This document shows positions 1-11,009 of a stretch of 64,000 nucleotides of DNA, one piece after another. A model generated the notes under the pieces. It worked only from the letters and a program-made list of their open reading frames with translations. It ran no database searches and was not told the origin of the DNA. Each line of letters opens with the position of its first letter. Positions within the stretch are counted from its first letter, which is position 1. Origin of the DNA: Pharus latifolius (Eukaryota; Streptophyta; Magnoliopsida; Poales; Poaceae); contig CM033329.1 in NCBI GenBank assembly GCA_019359835.1, positions 12,579,402 to 12,643,401 on the forward strand. The letters run 5' to 3'. A program made the translations under genes and the position numbers.

Positions 1-702
1 TGTCTAATGTGTCAAGCTGATCAATGTATGTATATGTGAATGTACCCTTTTTTTGCATCTGTACTATATTGTGTATCCAAGCTTTTCTAATGGCTAAAAT
101 AGAAAACAGAGTTAGAAAACAACAACATATTCTAACGGTATAAACTTCATTAAACGTTAGAAGAGTGTAAGTTTTTCTGACGGTAAACTACTACACAACC
201 GTGAGAATATTATCTTTTTTCTAACGGTATACTCTTAATTCACCATTAGAAGAGTGTAAGTTTTTATGACAGTAAACTACTGAACAACCGTGAGAATACT
301 ATATTTTGTTTCTAACGGTATACTCTTAATTAACCGTTAGAAGAGTGTAAGTTTTTTTATGACCGTAAACTACTGAACAACCGTGAGAATACAATCTTTT
401 ATTCTAACGGTATTCTCTTAATTAACCGTTAGAAGAGTGTAAGTTTTTTTGACGGTAAACTACTAAACAACCGTGAGAATACTATTTTTTTCTAACGGAT
501 AGTTCTAGTTAACCATTAGACTAGAACGGTTTTTCTACCGATTATTTTGGAAAATGCCGTTAGAATAGGACACTTTTTCTAACAGTTATTTACCGTTAGA
601 AAATGTCTTGTCTTGTTCTATCATGTCTATCTCTAACGATACAAAAACTGTTAGTAGAAGTGTGTTTTTTTACCGTTAGAAGAAAGTTTTATAGTATTAG
701 TG
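1..702 (+). mobile_element. CACTA-0: right end of a CACTA (En/Spm) element
   Basis: The segment ends TATTAGTG, the inverse of a CACTA-type terminus, and is followed by unrelated retrotransposon sequence. The first bases match the interior of CACTA-1 from about 9,681, and both right ends are about 700 bp, so the two elements belong to one family. The last 24 bases also resemble the right terminus of CACTA-1. The left end and both genes lie outside the window. The target duplication would begin at 703 (GGT) but cannot be checked here. Confidence 0.85.
120..690. repeat. Subterminal repeat array of CACTA-0
   Basis: Many copies of a short motif, TCTAACGGTA, face inverse copies, TACCGTTAGA. They form a higher-order repeat of about 90 bp, seen around 136, 224, 314 and 406. 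In CACTA elements such arrays are the binding sites of the element-encoded DNA-binding protein. That role is known for the family and is inferred here. Confidence 0.8.
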
Positions 703-1558
703 GGTTAAAGATGATCTAATTCAAAAGGCGTAATTCCTCCTCAGTCCCGATCTTAAATTTTGCAGTTAGTTTCTTATGTTTTCTTCCTCTAAACCCTAAA
801 TTCTTGTTTTGGCAATAAACGTAATAGTTGAGCCTTAGCAAGAATTTAGGAGAGTTCTTGAGTCCTTTGCGCTTTGACGCAGGACCCTAACAGGAGAGAG
901 GCTCTCACCAAACTTAACCCTGGAAGTGATCCTCTGATCGTGTTTTTGAGAGAAACAGTAAGAAAGCCCTACTATAAGAAATATATTATCAAGTAGATAA
1001 AAAAAATGTTACAACAGAGAGCAAACCAAAACAACAAAGAAAATTACATAATATCAATCTACTCAAACCAAGCTTAAAAGCTGGTTTAATTCGGAAAAGA
1101 ACAAGATGTAAATCTGAAACAAAATTCCTCAACCAATCCGCAGCCAATCCTCAACCAATTCCTCAACGAATCCTCTGACCGTTGTACCAGCGACCATACT
1201 AGCAACTCAATCTGTCTCGGAAAATAATTGAAACTAACTTGCAATTCTCAGACATTGGATAGAATTGCGCCTGATGGTTATGGAATTTCCAAAACCCTAG
1301 GTTTTCCTTTCCGTTTCTAACCCTACTTTTCATACTTGCTCTTTACTACTTTAAACCCTATATTGATAGTGTTAGTAGTAGATTTAGTAGTAGAAAAACA
1401 ACTCCCTCAAATCATTCAAACTTAATTGGTAATTCATTAACCTAAAAGGCGAATATGCTTGTTCCTTGTGGAATTCAACCCTCAAGTGCTTAATGTTCAA
1501 CCGTTCACTTGCAGTCATTACACCAATCGTGCCTCGCCCACCTCTTGGGGTGCAATCA
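703..1558 (+). repeat. Probable 5' LTR (partial) of the Athila-type element
   Basis: There is no coding potential. The stretch ends in AATCA a few bases before a primer-binding site, which is the expected place for the end of a 5' LTR. Its left edge is cut by CACTA-0. No matching 3' LTR is present, so the LTR identity rests on position only. Confidence 0.5.
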
Positions 1559-1564
1559 AGTTTT

Positions 1565-1582
1565 TGGCACCGTTGCCGGAGA
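1565..1582 (+). promoter_or_regulatory. Primer-binding site, tRNA-Asp type
   Basis: The 18 bases TGGCACCGTTGCCGGAGA differ at two positions from the complement of the plant tRNA-Asp 3' end used by Athila and Tat elements. The site lies six bases after the presumed LTR end. Confidence 0.75.
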
Positions 1583-1824
1583 ACAACGATAATGCATCTT
1601 TTTGATTAATTTTTGTTGATATAAGTCAATCTCACTTCTCAATCTTGCTTCTATTTTTCATTTTCTTCATTTTGTGCACCACTAACCTTCCATGGAGGTA
1701 GTGCAATCTAGATAGCTTGGACAAACCTATTAAAACCACGCGTCGACTTCAGTACGAGGCAAGGCAGGTAAGATTAGAGGAAAATTCGTGACAAACCATT
1801 GAAGAGAACAAAGAACAACCAATA

Positions 1825-2897
1825 ATGGAGGACCAAAAGAGACTAAGGGATTATGCAATCCCGCTTAGTATGGGGTTGCAATGAGGTATTCTTAGACCAG
1901 CAATCGAATCAAACAATTTTGAAATAAAACTTGCACTCTTGAACTTTGTACAATAAAATCACTTGAGCATTTACATATGTTTCTTGATAAAGATCCATCT
2001 ATGCATTTACATATGTTTCTTGAGCATTGTGATATTTTCAAGACTCATGGAGTAACATAGGATGTGCTTCACTTGAGACTCTTTTCTTTCTCGCTATGCG
2101 AGAAGGCGAGGGCATAGTTGTACACTCATCCTTTTGTGTCGATCACCGCATGGGACGAACTCTCACACACCTTTCGTAGTAAGTTTTTCCCTCCTGCTAA
2201 AACTGTTCATTTCGCAATTAGATCGCATCTTTTTTCTCAAAAAGCAGGAGAATCACTTTACGATGCTTGGGAATGATGCAAGGACTTGCTGATCAAATGT
2301 CCACATCATAGACTAGAAAAGTGGCTTGTGGTTCAAACATTCTATAGCAGGCTGAACTACAGCACGCGAATGGTTGTAGACGCCGCAGCTAGCAGTGCAC
2401 TGATGAACGAAAGTGTAGATGAAGCATACGAACTCATCGAAGGTATAACTCAAAACTACACACAATGGGGAACCGAACGAGCTACTCAACAGACTTCGAC
2501 CAACAATGTGGATGTAAGTGTAATGTCTTAATTAGACGAGCAGGTAGCCCCTCTCATTGATAAATTAGCTTTTATTGGATCACTTGCTAAATCTTCTGTT
2601 AATGCCATTGCACCTGTATCTGAATTGTGCGGCATACAAGGCCATTATGGCCATGAATGCCAATTTAACCCATCCATGGAGCAGGTGAATGTTTTTAAGG
2701 GTGCACAACAATGGCAAGGTAATGCCTTCCCTAACCCTTACAACTCTGGATGGCGCAACAACCAAAATTTCGCGTGGTTGGGACAAATCCCCCAAATCAA
2801 GGCCAGACAAAGGCCACCATACCAACCACAAAATCAGCAACATACAGACTGCCGCACCAACGGCAACCCGAGCAATCAAACATGGAGCATGTCCTAG
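1825..2897 (+). pseudogene. gag: Athila-type gag, broken
   Basis: Gag forms the retrotransposon particle. The presumed start at 1,825 opens a block reading MEDQKRLRDYAIP, which resembles the start of Athila gag. Stops then break the frame before an open stretch (2,286-2,531) with the typical CPHH...FYSRLNYSTR block. A further fragment (2,625-2,897) carries the EQVN and YNSGWRNNQNFAW blocks that follow the zinc knuckle in this family. Only part of the knuckle, C...H...C, remains near 2,625. The gene is scattered over several frames and cannot be functional. Confidence 0.75.
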
Positions 2898-3269
2898 AGA
2901 ACTTTCTAGCAAATAGAGAAGGAAAAATGTCCATGAAAAAAAAGATGGACTCTATATCAACTCACGTCCACATGTTCGAGACACAAATCGCACAATTGGT
3001 GAATCCTGCACTGAAAATGATAAGTCTCTTCCTTCTCAACCAATTAATCCTCATAATTCTAAACAAATTAACTCTATAGCTTGTTCTAACCCTCTTATTT
3101 CTAATGTAAGTATCCTAAAGAGTGGAACAAAGCTACTAGAACGAACACCACCCACCGAACCACCACCGGCAACTAAAACAACAAAAGTACCATTACCGCC
3201 GGCGGAGGATGACGACAAGATTTCTGAACCAAAAGAAAAGGAAAGTGGAGAAAATCAGGAAACATGTGT
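2898..3269 (+). other. Gag to protease linker
   Basis: Weakly coding, charged, Pro/Thr-rich linker sequence between gag and the protease region of the Athila-type element. It has stops in all frames, and I see no domain in it. Confidence 0.5.
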
Positions 3270-4249
3270 TTATAATGCAACTCCACCTTTTCAAGGAAGG
3301 TACATTAAAGCAAACATCGATAAAAAATTCATGGAAATCTTGAAAAGACTTAATGTCACTGTACTTTTTACTGATTTAGTAACTCAAATGCCTTCTTATG
3401 GAAAATTCTTAAAAGACATACTCACTAAAAACAGGAATTTGAGTGAATTTCAAACTGTTTCTTTGGCCAAAAATTATAGTGCTTTAATCTATAACATGAT
3501 GCCAGCAAAGCTGTGGGATCATGGGAGCTTTTCCATCCCTGGCAACATAGGTATGGCACATGTCAATCAAGCTTTTGCGACCTAGGTGCAAGCGTGAGTG
3601 TGATGCCTCTTACCATTGCACAATGTTTGAGCATGGGTCATATCAAGCCTACACGCATGGTTTTCCAACTTGTCGATCGCTTGGTGAAGCATCCAAAAGA
3701 AATTCTGGAAGATGTGCCTTTTCAAGTCGATAAATTTTATCTTTCAGTTGATTTTATCATTCTTGATATAGATGAAGATGTTGCTATACCTATAAATTAG
3801 GATGACCAATGCTCCGGACAGTCGGTACCCTCATTGATGTTCGTGAGGATCGAATCACTTTTCACATAGGGAAGGAGAAAATTTTGTTTAAAATATCTAA
3901 TCTTGTTAACTGCCCTATGTATGAGGAAAAACTTTGCAGCATGGACACTCTAGAAGAAGTCCTGGAAGAGAAATTACCACTTCGACTCACTTTGGAAGAA
4001 GAAATGCATGAAATTCTTGAAAACGAAAAAATGGACAGTAGCGAAGAAAACAAACAAAACAAAGACGAACCAATAATAGAACCATCAAAAGAGGACATCT
4101 CTGACTATGACACCCCAGGCAATGAAAAGGTAAGTAAACCCACACTTAAAACTCTTCCTTCCTCGCTGAAATATGTGTTTTTGGATGATGATGAGATGCA
4201 ACCCGTTATTGTTAATGCAAACTTGACCGTTTCGCAACTAGAAAATTGA
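3270..4249 (+). pseudogene. pol: Athila-type protease region, frameshifted
   Basis: The first part carries the MPSYGKFLKDIL block and KLWDHGSFSIP, which in Athila elements sit just before the aspartic protease. The protease follows after a frameshift near 3,583, with a CDLGASVSVMPL active-site block (DLGAS in place of DSG/DTG) and LEDVPFQVDKFYL. A stop at 3,798 cuts the line before the flap region, and the frame changes again near 3,809. The last part is an acidic linker. Polyprotein processing is the known role of this domain. Confidence 0.75.
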
Positions 4250-4434
4250 TTTCTTTATTTCGTGTGCATCGCAATGCCCTAGGTAATTCAATTGATGATA
4301 TCAAAGGAATTAGTTCTGAAATTTGCATGCATAGGATCTCTCTAGTTGATGAAACAAAAACCTCCATTAAACGTCAACGTAGACTAAACACTAACTTGAA
4401 GGAAAACTATTAAAACTGAAATTTCTAAACTATT

Positions 4435-5142
4435 AGATTCGGATATCATATTTCCTATTTTTGATAGTAATTGGGTTAGTCCTTTTCATGTGGTTCCAAA
4501 GAAAGGGGGTATGACCGTGGTTAAGAATGCAAACAATAAATTGATCCTGACTAGACTTGTCACTGGATGGTGCATATGTAATGATGATCGCAAATTAAAT
4601 AACACCACTCGAAAGGATCATTTTCCATTACCTTTCATCGATCAAATGTCGAAAAGATTGGCCAAACATTATATTTTTGTTTTCTTGATCGGTATTCGGG
4701 GTTCTTTCAAATCCCAATTCATCCCGTTGATCAAGATAAGACAACATTTACATGTCCGTTCGATACTTTTGCTTATCGCCGAATGTCGTTTGGACTATGT
4801 AACACGCATGTGACCTTTCAGAGATGTATGATGACTATCTTTTTAGATTTAATTGATGAAATAATGGAAGTTTGTATAGATGATTTTAGTGTTTATGGTT
4901 TCTCTTTCGATGTCTGTCTACATAATCTTGCTCGAGTCTTGTGCAGGTGCGAAGAAGTGAACCTTGTGTTCAATTGGGAAAGTGACAATTTATAGTTCAA
5001 GAAGGTGTGGTGCTTGGCCACATAATTTCTGAATGAGGGATTGAAGTCAACAAGGCAAAGATCGACATCATCACGAGTCTTCCACCACCAACCAACGTGA
5101 AGGGCATACGCAGTTTCTTGAGACACGCAAGTTTTTACCATC
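4435..5142 (+). pseudogene. pol: Athila-type reverse transcriptase, left half
   Basis: Reverse transcriptase blocks appear in order: VVPKKGG, a degraded DYRKLN block (here NDDRKLN), the HFPLPFIDQM block and MSFGLCN. The catalytic motif reads CIDDF, keeping the two aspartates in place of the usual F/YMDD. Several frame changes and stops separate these blocks. The coding line reaches 5,142, where CACTA-1 starts, and resumes at 10,375 in the same frame once one copy of the ATC duplication is removed. Confidence 0.85.
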
Positions 5143-5156
5143 CACTAGTATAGAAA
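5143..5156 (+). repeat. CACTA-1 left terminal inverted repeat
   Basis: CACTAGTATAGAAA, pairing with 10,361-10,374 except for one base. Transposase cleavage site by family knowledge. Confidence 0.9.
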
Positions 5157-5169
5157 TGCAGTCTACTAA

Positions 5170-5860
5170 CCCCTATATTCTATCGGTTATTAGCGCTTTA
5201 GTAGAAAACTGATAGAAAATGTGCCTCGCGGCCATAAAAGGCCAACGGTTGTATTTTTTCTATCGTTTTGTAAGAAACTTACCGATGGAATAAATACTAT
5301 GATTTACTCTAGCGGTGATGAACATATTTGCCGTTAGAAGAGATGCATAAGTACTGACGGGAGAATGTTGTGCGCCGATAGGACTGATCGACTTCTACAA
5401 CTAGTCTTATTCTATCGGTACTGTATGTATATACCGACAGAATATGTACAAAAATTCCTATCGGCAATATGTAGTGTGCCGATAGAACCGTTCGCCTTCT
5501 ACAAATATTTTTATTCTATCGGTAATGTATTATTTTTCCGTTAGACTATATCAAAAATTGCTTAGAACTATTCATCTTCAAATAGTTTTATTCTATCGGT
5601 AATGAATGTTTATACCGTTAGAATATAGCAAAAATATTTTAGAACTGTTCGCCTTCTACAACTAGTATTATTCTATCGGCAATGTATGTATATACCGACA
5701 GAGTATGGACAAAAATTCCTATCGGTAATATGTATTGTGCCGATAGAGCCGTTCGACTTCTACAGATGTTTTTTTTGTATCGGTAATTTATTTTGTACCG
5801 TTAGAATATATATAAAATGACTAACGGTATGCGGTTTTTGTACCGATAGAATTTATCTAG
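5170..5860. repeat. CACTA-1 left subterminal repeat array
   Basis: Inverted copies of two core forms occur, CTATCGGT/ACCGATAG and CTAACGGT/ACCGTTAG. They are repeated about every 90 bp together with a CTTCTACAA tract. The array is followed at about 5,870 by an AT-rich CTATAAATACAGG box and then the leader of the second-gene relic, so it also lies in a promoter position. Confidence 0.8.
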
Positions 5861-5934
5861 TACTATAAATACAGGGGTATGTCTCTTCATTCTCACAGTT
5901 CATCTGGGGCTCGTAGTCCTAACCCGTAAGCTCC

Positions 5935-6960
5935 ATGGACGGCCGGCCCACCTCTACAGGCCACCGCTGCACCTCCGCACCTCCATCGACGCCCTCTAGA
6001 CTTCGGCATCCCAAGCAAGGTACGTAAATCATTCTAATCCGATTATGGCAATTATTCTGCTTTTTTTGTATCCTTCATTTTGATGTGTCTTCTTTTCAAT
6101 ATGATTATGATCTTTGTAGGTCCTTGGATGATGCTCATGAGGGGCAACGTATTTCACGGTTCTTCATCGCAGTACGCTGCCTACATTGGCTTGTTGGCGA
6201 AAGAAACGGTGAAGATCACCGTCGAGAGCTGGAAGGACGTGAAGGGCGAGATCTTGGTTGGCTCGGTCGAGAAGATCCTTAAGCCCTGCATGTTTCTCAA
6301 ATCAGGACCTATAGAAAGCATCTTACATTTTTTTGCATGCACCAGCTTGTGGCCAGATGCTTACCTGCTTGGAGAAGAATAACTGTTGTTATTTGCACAG
6401 CCATTCTACACCATCACTACACAGAACAACATCTTGGAAGGCGGTTCTTTTTGTTAATGGAGTTGAGTTGAGTTGAGTTGATCGAGTTTGAGTCCGAGGA
6501 AATCACCAATACGTACAAATGTAAGTCGACAGCAGTTCCAGCTCCTCGGGCATCTTCGAACTGAACTCCTATGGTTAAGTCCAATGTGGTTCAGACATTT
6601 GCTGTTTTGGATGAATGGATTTGTGATGTATCAGGTCTAACTTGTAGTTGCTAGTTGCATTGTCGTAACCTGCAAAGGTTCTCTTTTATGTAAAATGTAT
6701 GGGCCACTGGGTCCTCGTCGTGATCTGTTGTTAATTTCAGACGTGGCTTTTCTAATATACATCGAATGTGTGAATTGTTGTATATTTGTGTATCATGTAT
6801 TGCTAATTGGGACATGAACTTGAATGTATAGGGAGTATTTGTGTATTTAATTGTATTGGTAGGTAGGTGTGCATTTGTACTGCTGTTTCAGACATGCACT
6901 TGAATTTGTGAACTGGCATGTGTATATTTGTACCTGAATTTGTGAACTGGCATGTGTAAT
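5935..6960 (+). pseudogene. Relic of the second CACTA gene (exon 1, one protease exon, 3' flank)
   Basis: A GC-rich leader with a donor at about 6,020 and an acceptor at about 6,119 precedes a stretch (6,160-6,290) that reads like exon 1 of the second gene in CACTA-2: the YAAYIGLLAKETVKITVESWKDVK block matches YAAYVALLAKERVKITVQSWKDVK. Near 6,694 a short GGGCCACTGGGTCCTCGTC stretch matches the exon that carries the Ulp1-like HW motif. The bases after it resemble the 3' flank. The middle of the gene is missing. The piece lies to the left of TNP2, the reverse of the order in CACTA-2. Confidence 0.65.
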
Positions 6961-7144
6961 TTCTTTGGCAAGATGAAGTCCCAAGTACCTAAGAAAAGTA
7001 TTTTTGTGTCTCCTAGTTAATTCGTAAATTAGAATTTCTTGAAATATTGCTTTATCTTCTAGTTAAGATCTGTTTGATGTTACATTGATATGATTCCTTG
7101 GATGTGGGAGCTGGTGTCATGTGTGTCCCAGTTTCGTACAAGTA
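6961..7144. other. AT-rich spacer in CACTA-1
   Basis: No coding potential or repeat motif stands out between the gene relic and the internal repeat array. Confidence 0.4.
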
Positions 7145-7500
7145 CCTCCTCTAACGGTAAATACACATATTTACCGATAGAAAACACATATATTTGCTCA
7201 GTCATGCATCATCTAACGGTAAATACACATATTTACCGATAGAAAACACATATATTTGCTCAGTCCTGCATAATCTAATGGTAAATACACATATTTACCG
7301 ATAGAAAAACTCATGTTCGTGTGTCATGCATCATCTAACGATAAAGACACATATTTACCGATAGGACAAGGCCTGTACTTGCTCAGTAATGTACATTCTC
7401 TAACGGTATATGTGTGTTTTTACCGATAGAATATGTGAGAGGCAAATTACTTTAGTTAGTCTTAACGGTTATTTCATGTATTTACCGTTAGAAAAAGCTC
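7145..7500. repeat. Internal inverted-repeat array in CACTA-1
   Basis: Four to five direct copies of a unit of about 60 bp each hold CTAACGGTAAATACACAT facing ATTTACCGATAG. The array ends just before the TNP2 leader, the same position the left array takes in CACTA-2. Confidence 0.85.
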
Positions 7501-7977
7501 CATTATAAGGAAAACCCCACTCGACCATTGCTGAGCTGCTCTTTAATTTGTTCTGTTGCACTCTGTGTCCCTCTGTTTGTGATGAAAGTTCCACGCTCGC
7601 AGCTACACTGCTAGGGTGATCAGCGCAAGCTGGAGGGAAGTTGATTGCGCCCCTCTCTTTAAGATATGATTAATTGTCGACAGTTATCTCTCTCTCTCCC
7701 TCTAGATCTCCCTCCCTCTCTACTTGCAAGCTAGCTATATTGTGTAGTTCCAATTAAGTTTGTAGCTGTAAGCTTGGGAGCTAGGTAGCTGGAAATGCGT
7801 CATGTTTTAGGAGCTAACTAGGTTGTATTGTGTAGTTAGCTAGGTTAATTAGTGTTAATTTCGTCAGGCTAGGGTTCAACACATCTGTTGTAAGAGGCTG
7901 TACATGTACATATACATAACTTAATCGGGCAGGTTTCATGCATGTATGGCTGACTCGTTAAATTTTGTTAATTGTAG
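7501..7977 (+). promoter_or_regulatory. TNP2 leader of CACTA-1
   Basis: Non-coding, with a (CT)n tract near 7,690 and many AGCTAGCTA-type tracts. It is similar to the leader at 17,371-17,845. A TTGTAG splice-acceptor-like end abuts the ATG at 7,978, which suggests a leader intron. Confidence 0.55.
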
Positions 7978-8844
7978 ATGGATAGGAAATATTGGATGTA
8001 TGGAATAAAACGTACTACTTTTGAATATTTGGATGGTGTGAATGAGTTTATTAAATTTGCTGAGCAACAAAAGGAGAGGAAGGGAGAGAAAAATATGCTC
8101 TGTCCTTGTACAGATTGTATGAACTTGAAGAGGTTTAGCAACTCTGATCAAATTAAGAGTCATTTGATTTGTCGTGGTTTTAACGCGCGATACACCCGTT
8201 GGATATGGCATGGCGAAGATCTTGAGGAAACAAGCACCACTACTACCAATCAGCAGGACTCGGATGTGGATTACAATAATATCGATGATCATCCGAATTG
8301 TGATAATGTTCATTCCGATGTGCACGTAGATGATGATGATGATGATGACAATCTAGATGAGATGTTACGTGATGTAGAGGAAGATTACAACGAAAACGAC
8401 TTCTGTGAATTTGAGAAACTGATTGCTGACTCTGAGAAGCCTCTGTTCCCTGGATGTGCAACATTTACAAAACTATCTTCTGTGCTGAGATTATATAACT
8501 CGAAGGCAGGCAACGGTTGAAGTGATAAGAGTTTCACGGCACTATTAGATCTTCTAGCGGACATGCTTCCAGAGGGAAATGAGTTGCCAAGATCTACTTA
8601 CCAAGCCAAAAAACTGTTGTGTCCGTTGGGAATGGAAATCGAAAGAATACACGCATGCCCAAATGATTGTGTGTTGTACCGTAACGAGTACTCCAGTTTG
8701 CATGTTTGTCCAAGATGCGGCGCATCGAGGTATACGCATAGGGACCGGATTGACAGTGAACGTCACGAGGTAAAGAAAGGACCTCCGGCGAAAACAGTGT
8801 GGTACTTGTCTGTGATACCTAGATTGAAGCATTTTGTACTAATT
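7978..8844 (+). pseudogene. TNP2: TNP2 transposase, N-terminal part only
   Basis: The first 180 codons hold the transposase-associated domain (DRKYWMYG at the start, a CPCTDC zinc-binding-like cluster and HWIWHGEDL-type ending), then an Asp-rich linker and the start of the TNP2 core. A TGA at 8,518 replaces the Trp codon found at the same place in CACTA-2. The frame continues to VWYLSVIPRLK and ends at 8,844, where the sequence switches to the second gene. The catalytic core is missing, so no active transposase can be made. Confidence 0.9.
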
Positions 8845-8911
8845 TAACTCAATCTTGTATGTTACACCTGAGATATACTTTGAACTAGCGGTCCTCTTTT
8901 ACGTACAATGC

Positions 8912-9557
8912 AGGGGCCACTGGATCCTCATCGTGATCTGTCCGCCGAGGAACGAGGTGTACTACCTCGATTCGATGCGTGACAGATTATCGATTGAATA
9001 TGTGGTCAAGGGGAATATGGAGGCGTAAGTAACTTATATGTTTGATTTAAATTTTCACCTCACTAGCTAATGATAATACATTAACCGGCAATACTAACTG
9101 AAATGCAGGGCTTTTGATAAATATGTGTCCGCTGGAGGGAGGAATGCCACACCGCAGGGCTCCCTACTAGCTTGGAAAGAATATGAGGTACTCACGAGAA
9201 TTTTTGTTTATGCTTAATTAGTTTATGGAAACAATAGCTAGCATGTCTTCGCATATGCAATTATCTCAGTGCCATCAGCAGCCGCAATCATGGGAATGCG
9301 AGTTTTATGTGTTGCACTACATGTACGACCTAGTGCAGACAAACTTTGCCCAATTCCCCAGGGTAAGCATCGATAGCTAACTCAAATTTGAAAATTGGGT
9401 GTCACGTTCTAAATTAGGAAGTTAGTTACTCAGTATTCACACATGCTTGCAGATCGCCATGTCGAAAGACCAATACGAAAATGCAAAGATTAGAGATCTT
9501 CGACAAATCTGGGCTCAATATGTCATGGAGGAAGTTGCGCCCAACCATCCGCCATGA
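8912..9557 (+). pseudogene. 3' exons of the second CACTA gene, Ulp1-like protease tail
   Basis: Four exons bounded by GT and AG are visible: about 8,912-9,028, 9,109-9,186, 9,270-9,362 and 9,455-9,557. They encode a C48 (Ulp1/SENP-like) cysteine protease tail with GHW, VYYLDSM (Asp kept), and QPQSWECEF carrying the Gln and Cys. The Gly that normally follows the Cys is Glu here. All upstream exons are gone, so this is the tail of a truncated gene. In the family these proteases cleave SUMO-like modifiers. What they do for CACTA elements is not established. Confidence 0.75.
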
Positions 9558-9849
9558 CAATTTTCTCTTTTTCATGTACTCTGTGCATAGACTGTTATAT
9601 ACATGTGAATAAACAGTATATGTGAATAAATGTCCACATTGGATTGAAATTTGTATTTGTCCATATATATGTGAATAACTGTCTAATGTGTCAATCTGTT
9701 CAATGTATATGTGAATTGACCCTTCTTTGCATCTGTACTGTATTGTGTATCCAATCTATACTGTATTGCATCTGTACTGTATATGTGAATGTACTGTATT
9801 TTGAATGTAAATAATGTACTGTATATGTGAATGTACTGTATTGCATCTG
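9558..9849 (+). other. 3' flank of the second gene in CACTA-1
   Basis: AT-rich, with repeated TATGTGAATAAA and CTGTATTG tracts, and similar to the first bases of the window and to 27,415-27,660. TGTGAATAAA tracts could serve as poly(A) signals. Confidence 0.5.
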
Positions 9850-10360
9850 TACTGTATTTCTATCGGTAAATTCATTCAAAACCGAGAGACTACTATCATT
9901 TTTTCTGTCGGTAAATTAAAAAATAACCGTTAGAAGAATGTTACTTTTCCTGCCGGTGAACTCATCCACAACCGAGAGACTACTGTAGTTTTTTCTATCG
10001 GTACACTCAAAATTAACCGTTAGGAGAGTGTGACTTTTCCTGCCGGTGAACTCATACGAAAACCGAGAGAGCACAATCGTTTTTTCTATCGGTAAACTCA
10101 TTTCCAACCGAGAGAGTACTAAGATTTTGTCTGTCAGTAAATTCATAATTAACCGTTAGAAGATTGGTACTTTACCTGCCGCTAAACGTCAGACTACGAC
10201 GGGTTTTCTATCGGTACACTCCTAAGATGCCGATAAAATAGTGCAGTTCTTCTATCGGTTATTTACCGATAGAAAATGTTCGGGCTTGTTCTATCGTGTC
10301 TATCTCTATCGGTACAGAAACCGATAGTAAAAGGGTGTTTTTTACCGATAGAAGAAAGCT
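9850..10360. repeat. CACTA-1 right subterminal repeat array
   Basis: Copies of TCTATCGGTA and CTGTCGGTAAAT face ACCGAGAGA and ACCGTTAGAAG in a higher-order unit of about 90 bp, as in CACTA-0. The array ends 14 bp before the right terminus. Confidence 0.85.
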
Positions 10361-10374
10361 TTTCTGTACTAGTG
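10361..10374 (-). repeat. CACTA-1 right terminal inverted repeat
   Basis: TTTCTGTACTAGTG, the inverse partner of 5,143-5,156, followed by the ATC target duplication. Confidence 0.9.
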
Positions 10375-11009
10375 ATCGTTTCATTCAAGAATTTTCAAAA
10401 ACTGCTAAACCTCTCAGCCAATTACTTCATAAAGATGCGTCATTTGATTTTAATGAAAATTGTCTTGATGCCTTTAATAAATTGAAACATGCATTAACTG
10501 CTGCTCCCATCATCTAACCTCCAAATTGGAATGAACCTTTTGCATTGATGTGTGATGCTAGTGATTATGCAATTGGCACTGTTCTAGGACAATGAACAAA
10601 TAAAGTTTTACTTGCTATATACTATGTAAGTAAGACATTGGATGATGCTCAAATTAATTAGACGAAAACTGAAAAATAATTGCTTACTATAGTATACGCC
10701 CTAGACAAATTTCGTTTATATTTGATTCGTTCAAAAGTTATTGTGCACAATGATCATGATGTTCTTAAGTATCTTTTGACTAAGACAGAAACCAAGCCAC
10801 GGCTCGCACGATGGATCCTACTGCTACAGGAGTTTGATTTGAAAATTAAAGACAAGAAAGGTGCTGAGAATGTCATCGTCGATCATCTTTCACGACTCTT
10901 CACCGACACCACCAATGTTCACATCAATGCTGCCTTACCTAACAAGCACCTTTACTTAATTCAAAAAGAACCATGGTACACAGATTATGCTAGTTATTAT
11001 ATATGCTAA
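10375..11009 (+). pseudogene. pol: Athila-type reverse transcriptase end and RNase H
   Basis: The line continues the split reverse transcriptase with RFIQEFSKTAKPL, then MCDASDYAIG (RNase H start), YALDKFRLYL, HNDHDVLKYLL and KKGAENVIVDHLSRL at the RNase H end. In-frame stops occur after TAAPII and after VLGQ. Similarity ends near 11,009, where the integrase should follow. RNase H removes the RNA strand during cDNA synthesis. Confidence 0.88.

Larger units (their letters stand above)
5143..10374 (+). mobile_element. CACTA-1: rearranged CACTA element (5,232 bp)
   Basis: The left terminus reads CACTAGTATAGAAA. The right terminus read inversely is CACTAGTACAGAAA, a 13 of 14 match. ATC flanks both sides (5,140-5,142 and 10,375-10,377), and the Athila reverse transcriptase frame closes across the site. 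Inside, in order, are a repeat array, a relic of the second CACTA gene, another repeat array, the first part of TNP2, the 3' exons of the second gene and the right repeat array. It encodes no complete transposase, so any movement would need help in trans. Confidence 0.93.

Noticed and set aside
8243..8464. His-rich open frame on the - strand
   Set aside because: It is the antisense of the GAT-repeat, Asp-rich linker of TNP2.
5170..10360. Regularly spaced short repeats reminiscent of a CRISPR array
   Set aside because: The repeats are inverted pairs with unlike spacers of uneven length, lie at CACTA ends and beside plant retrotransposons, and have no cas-type genes nearby.
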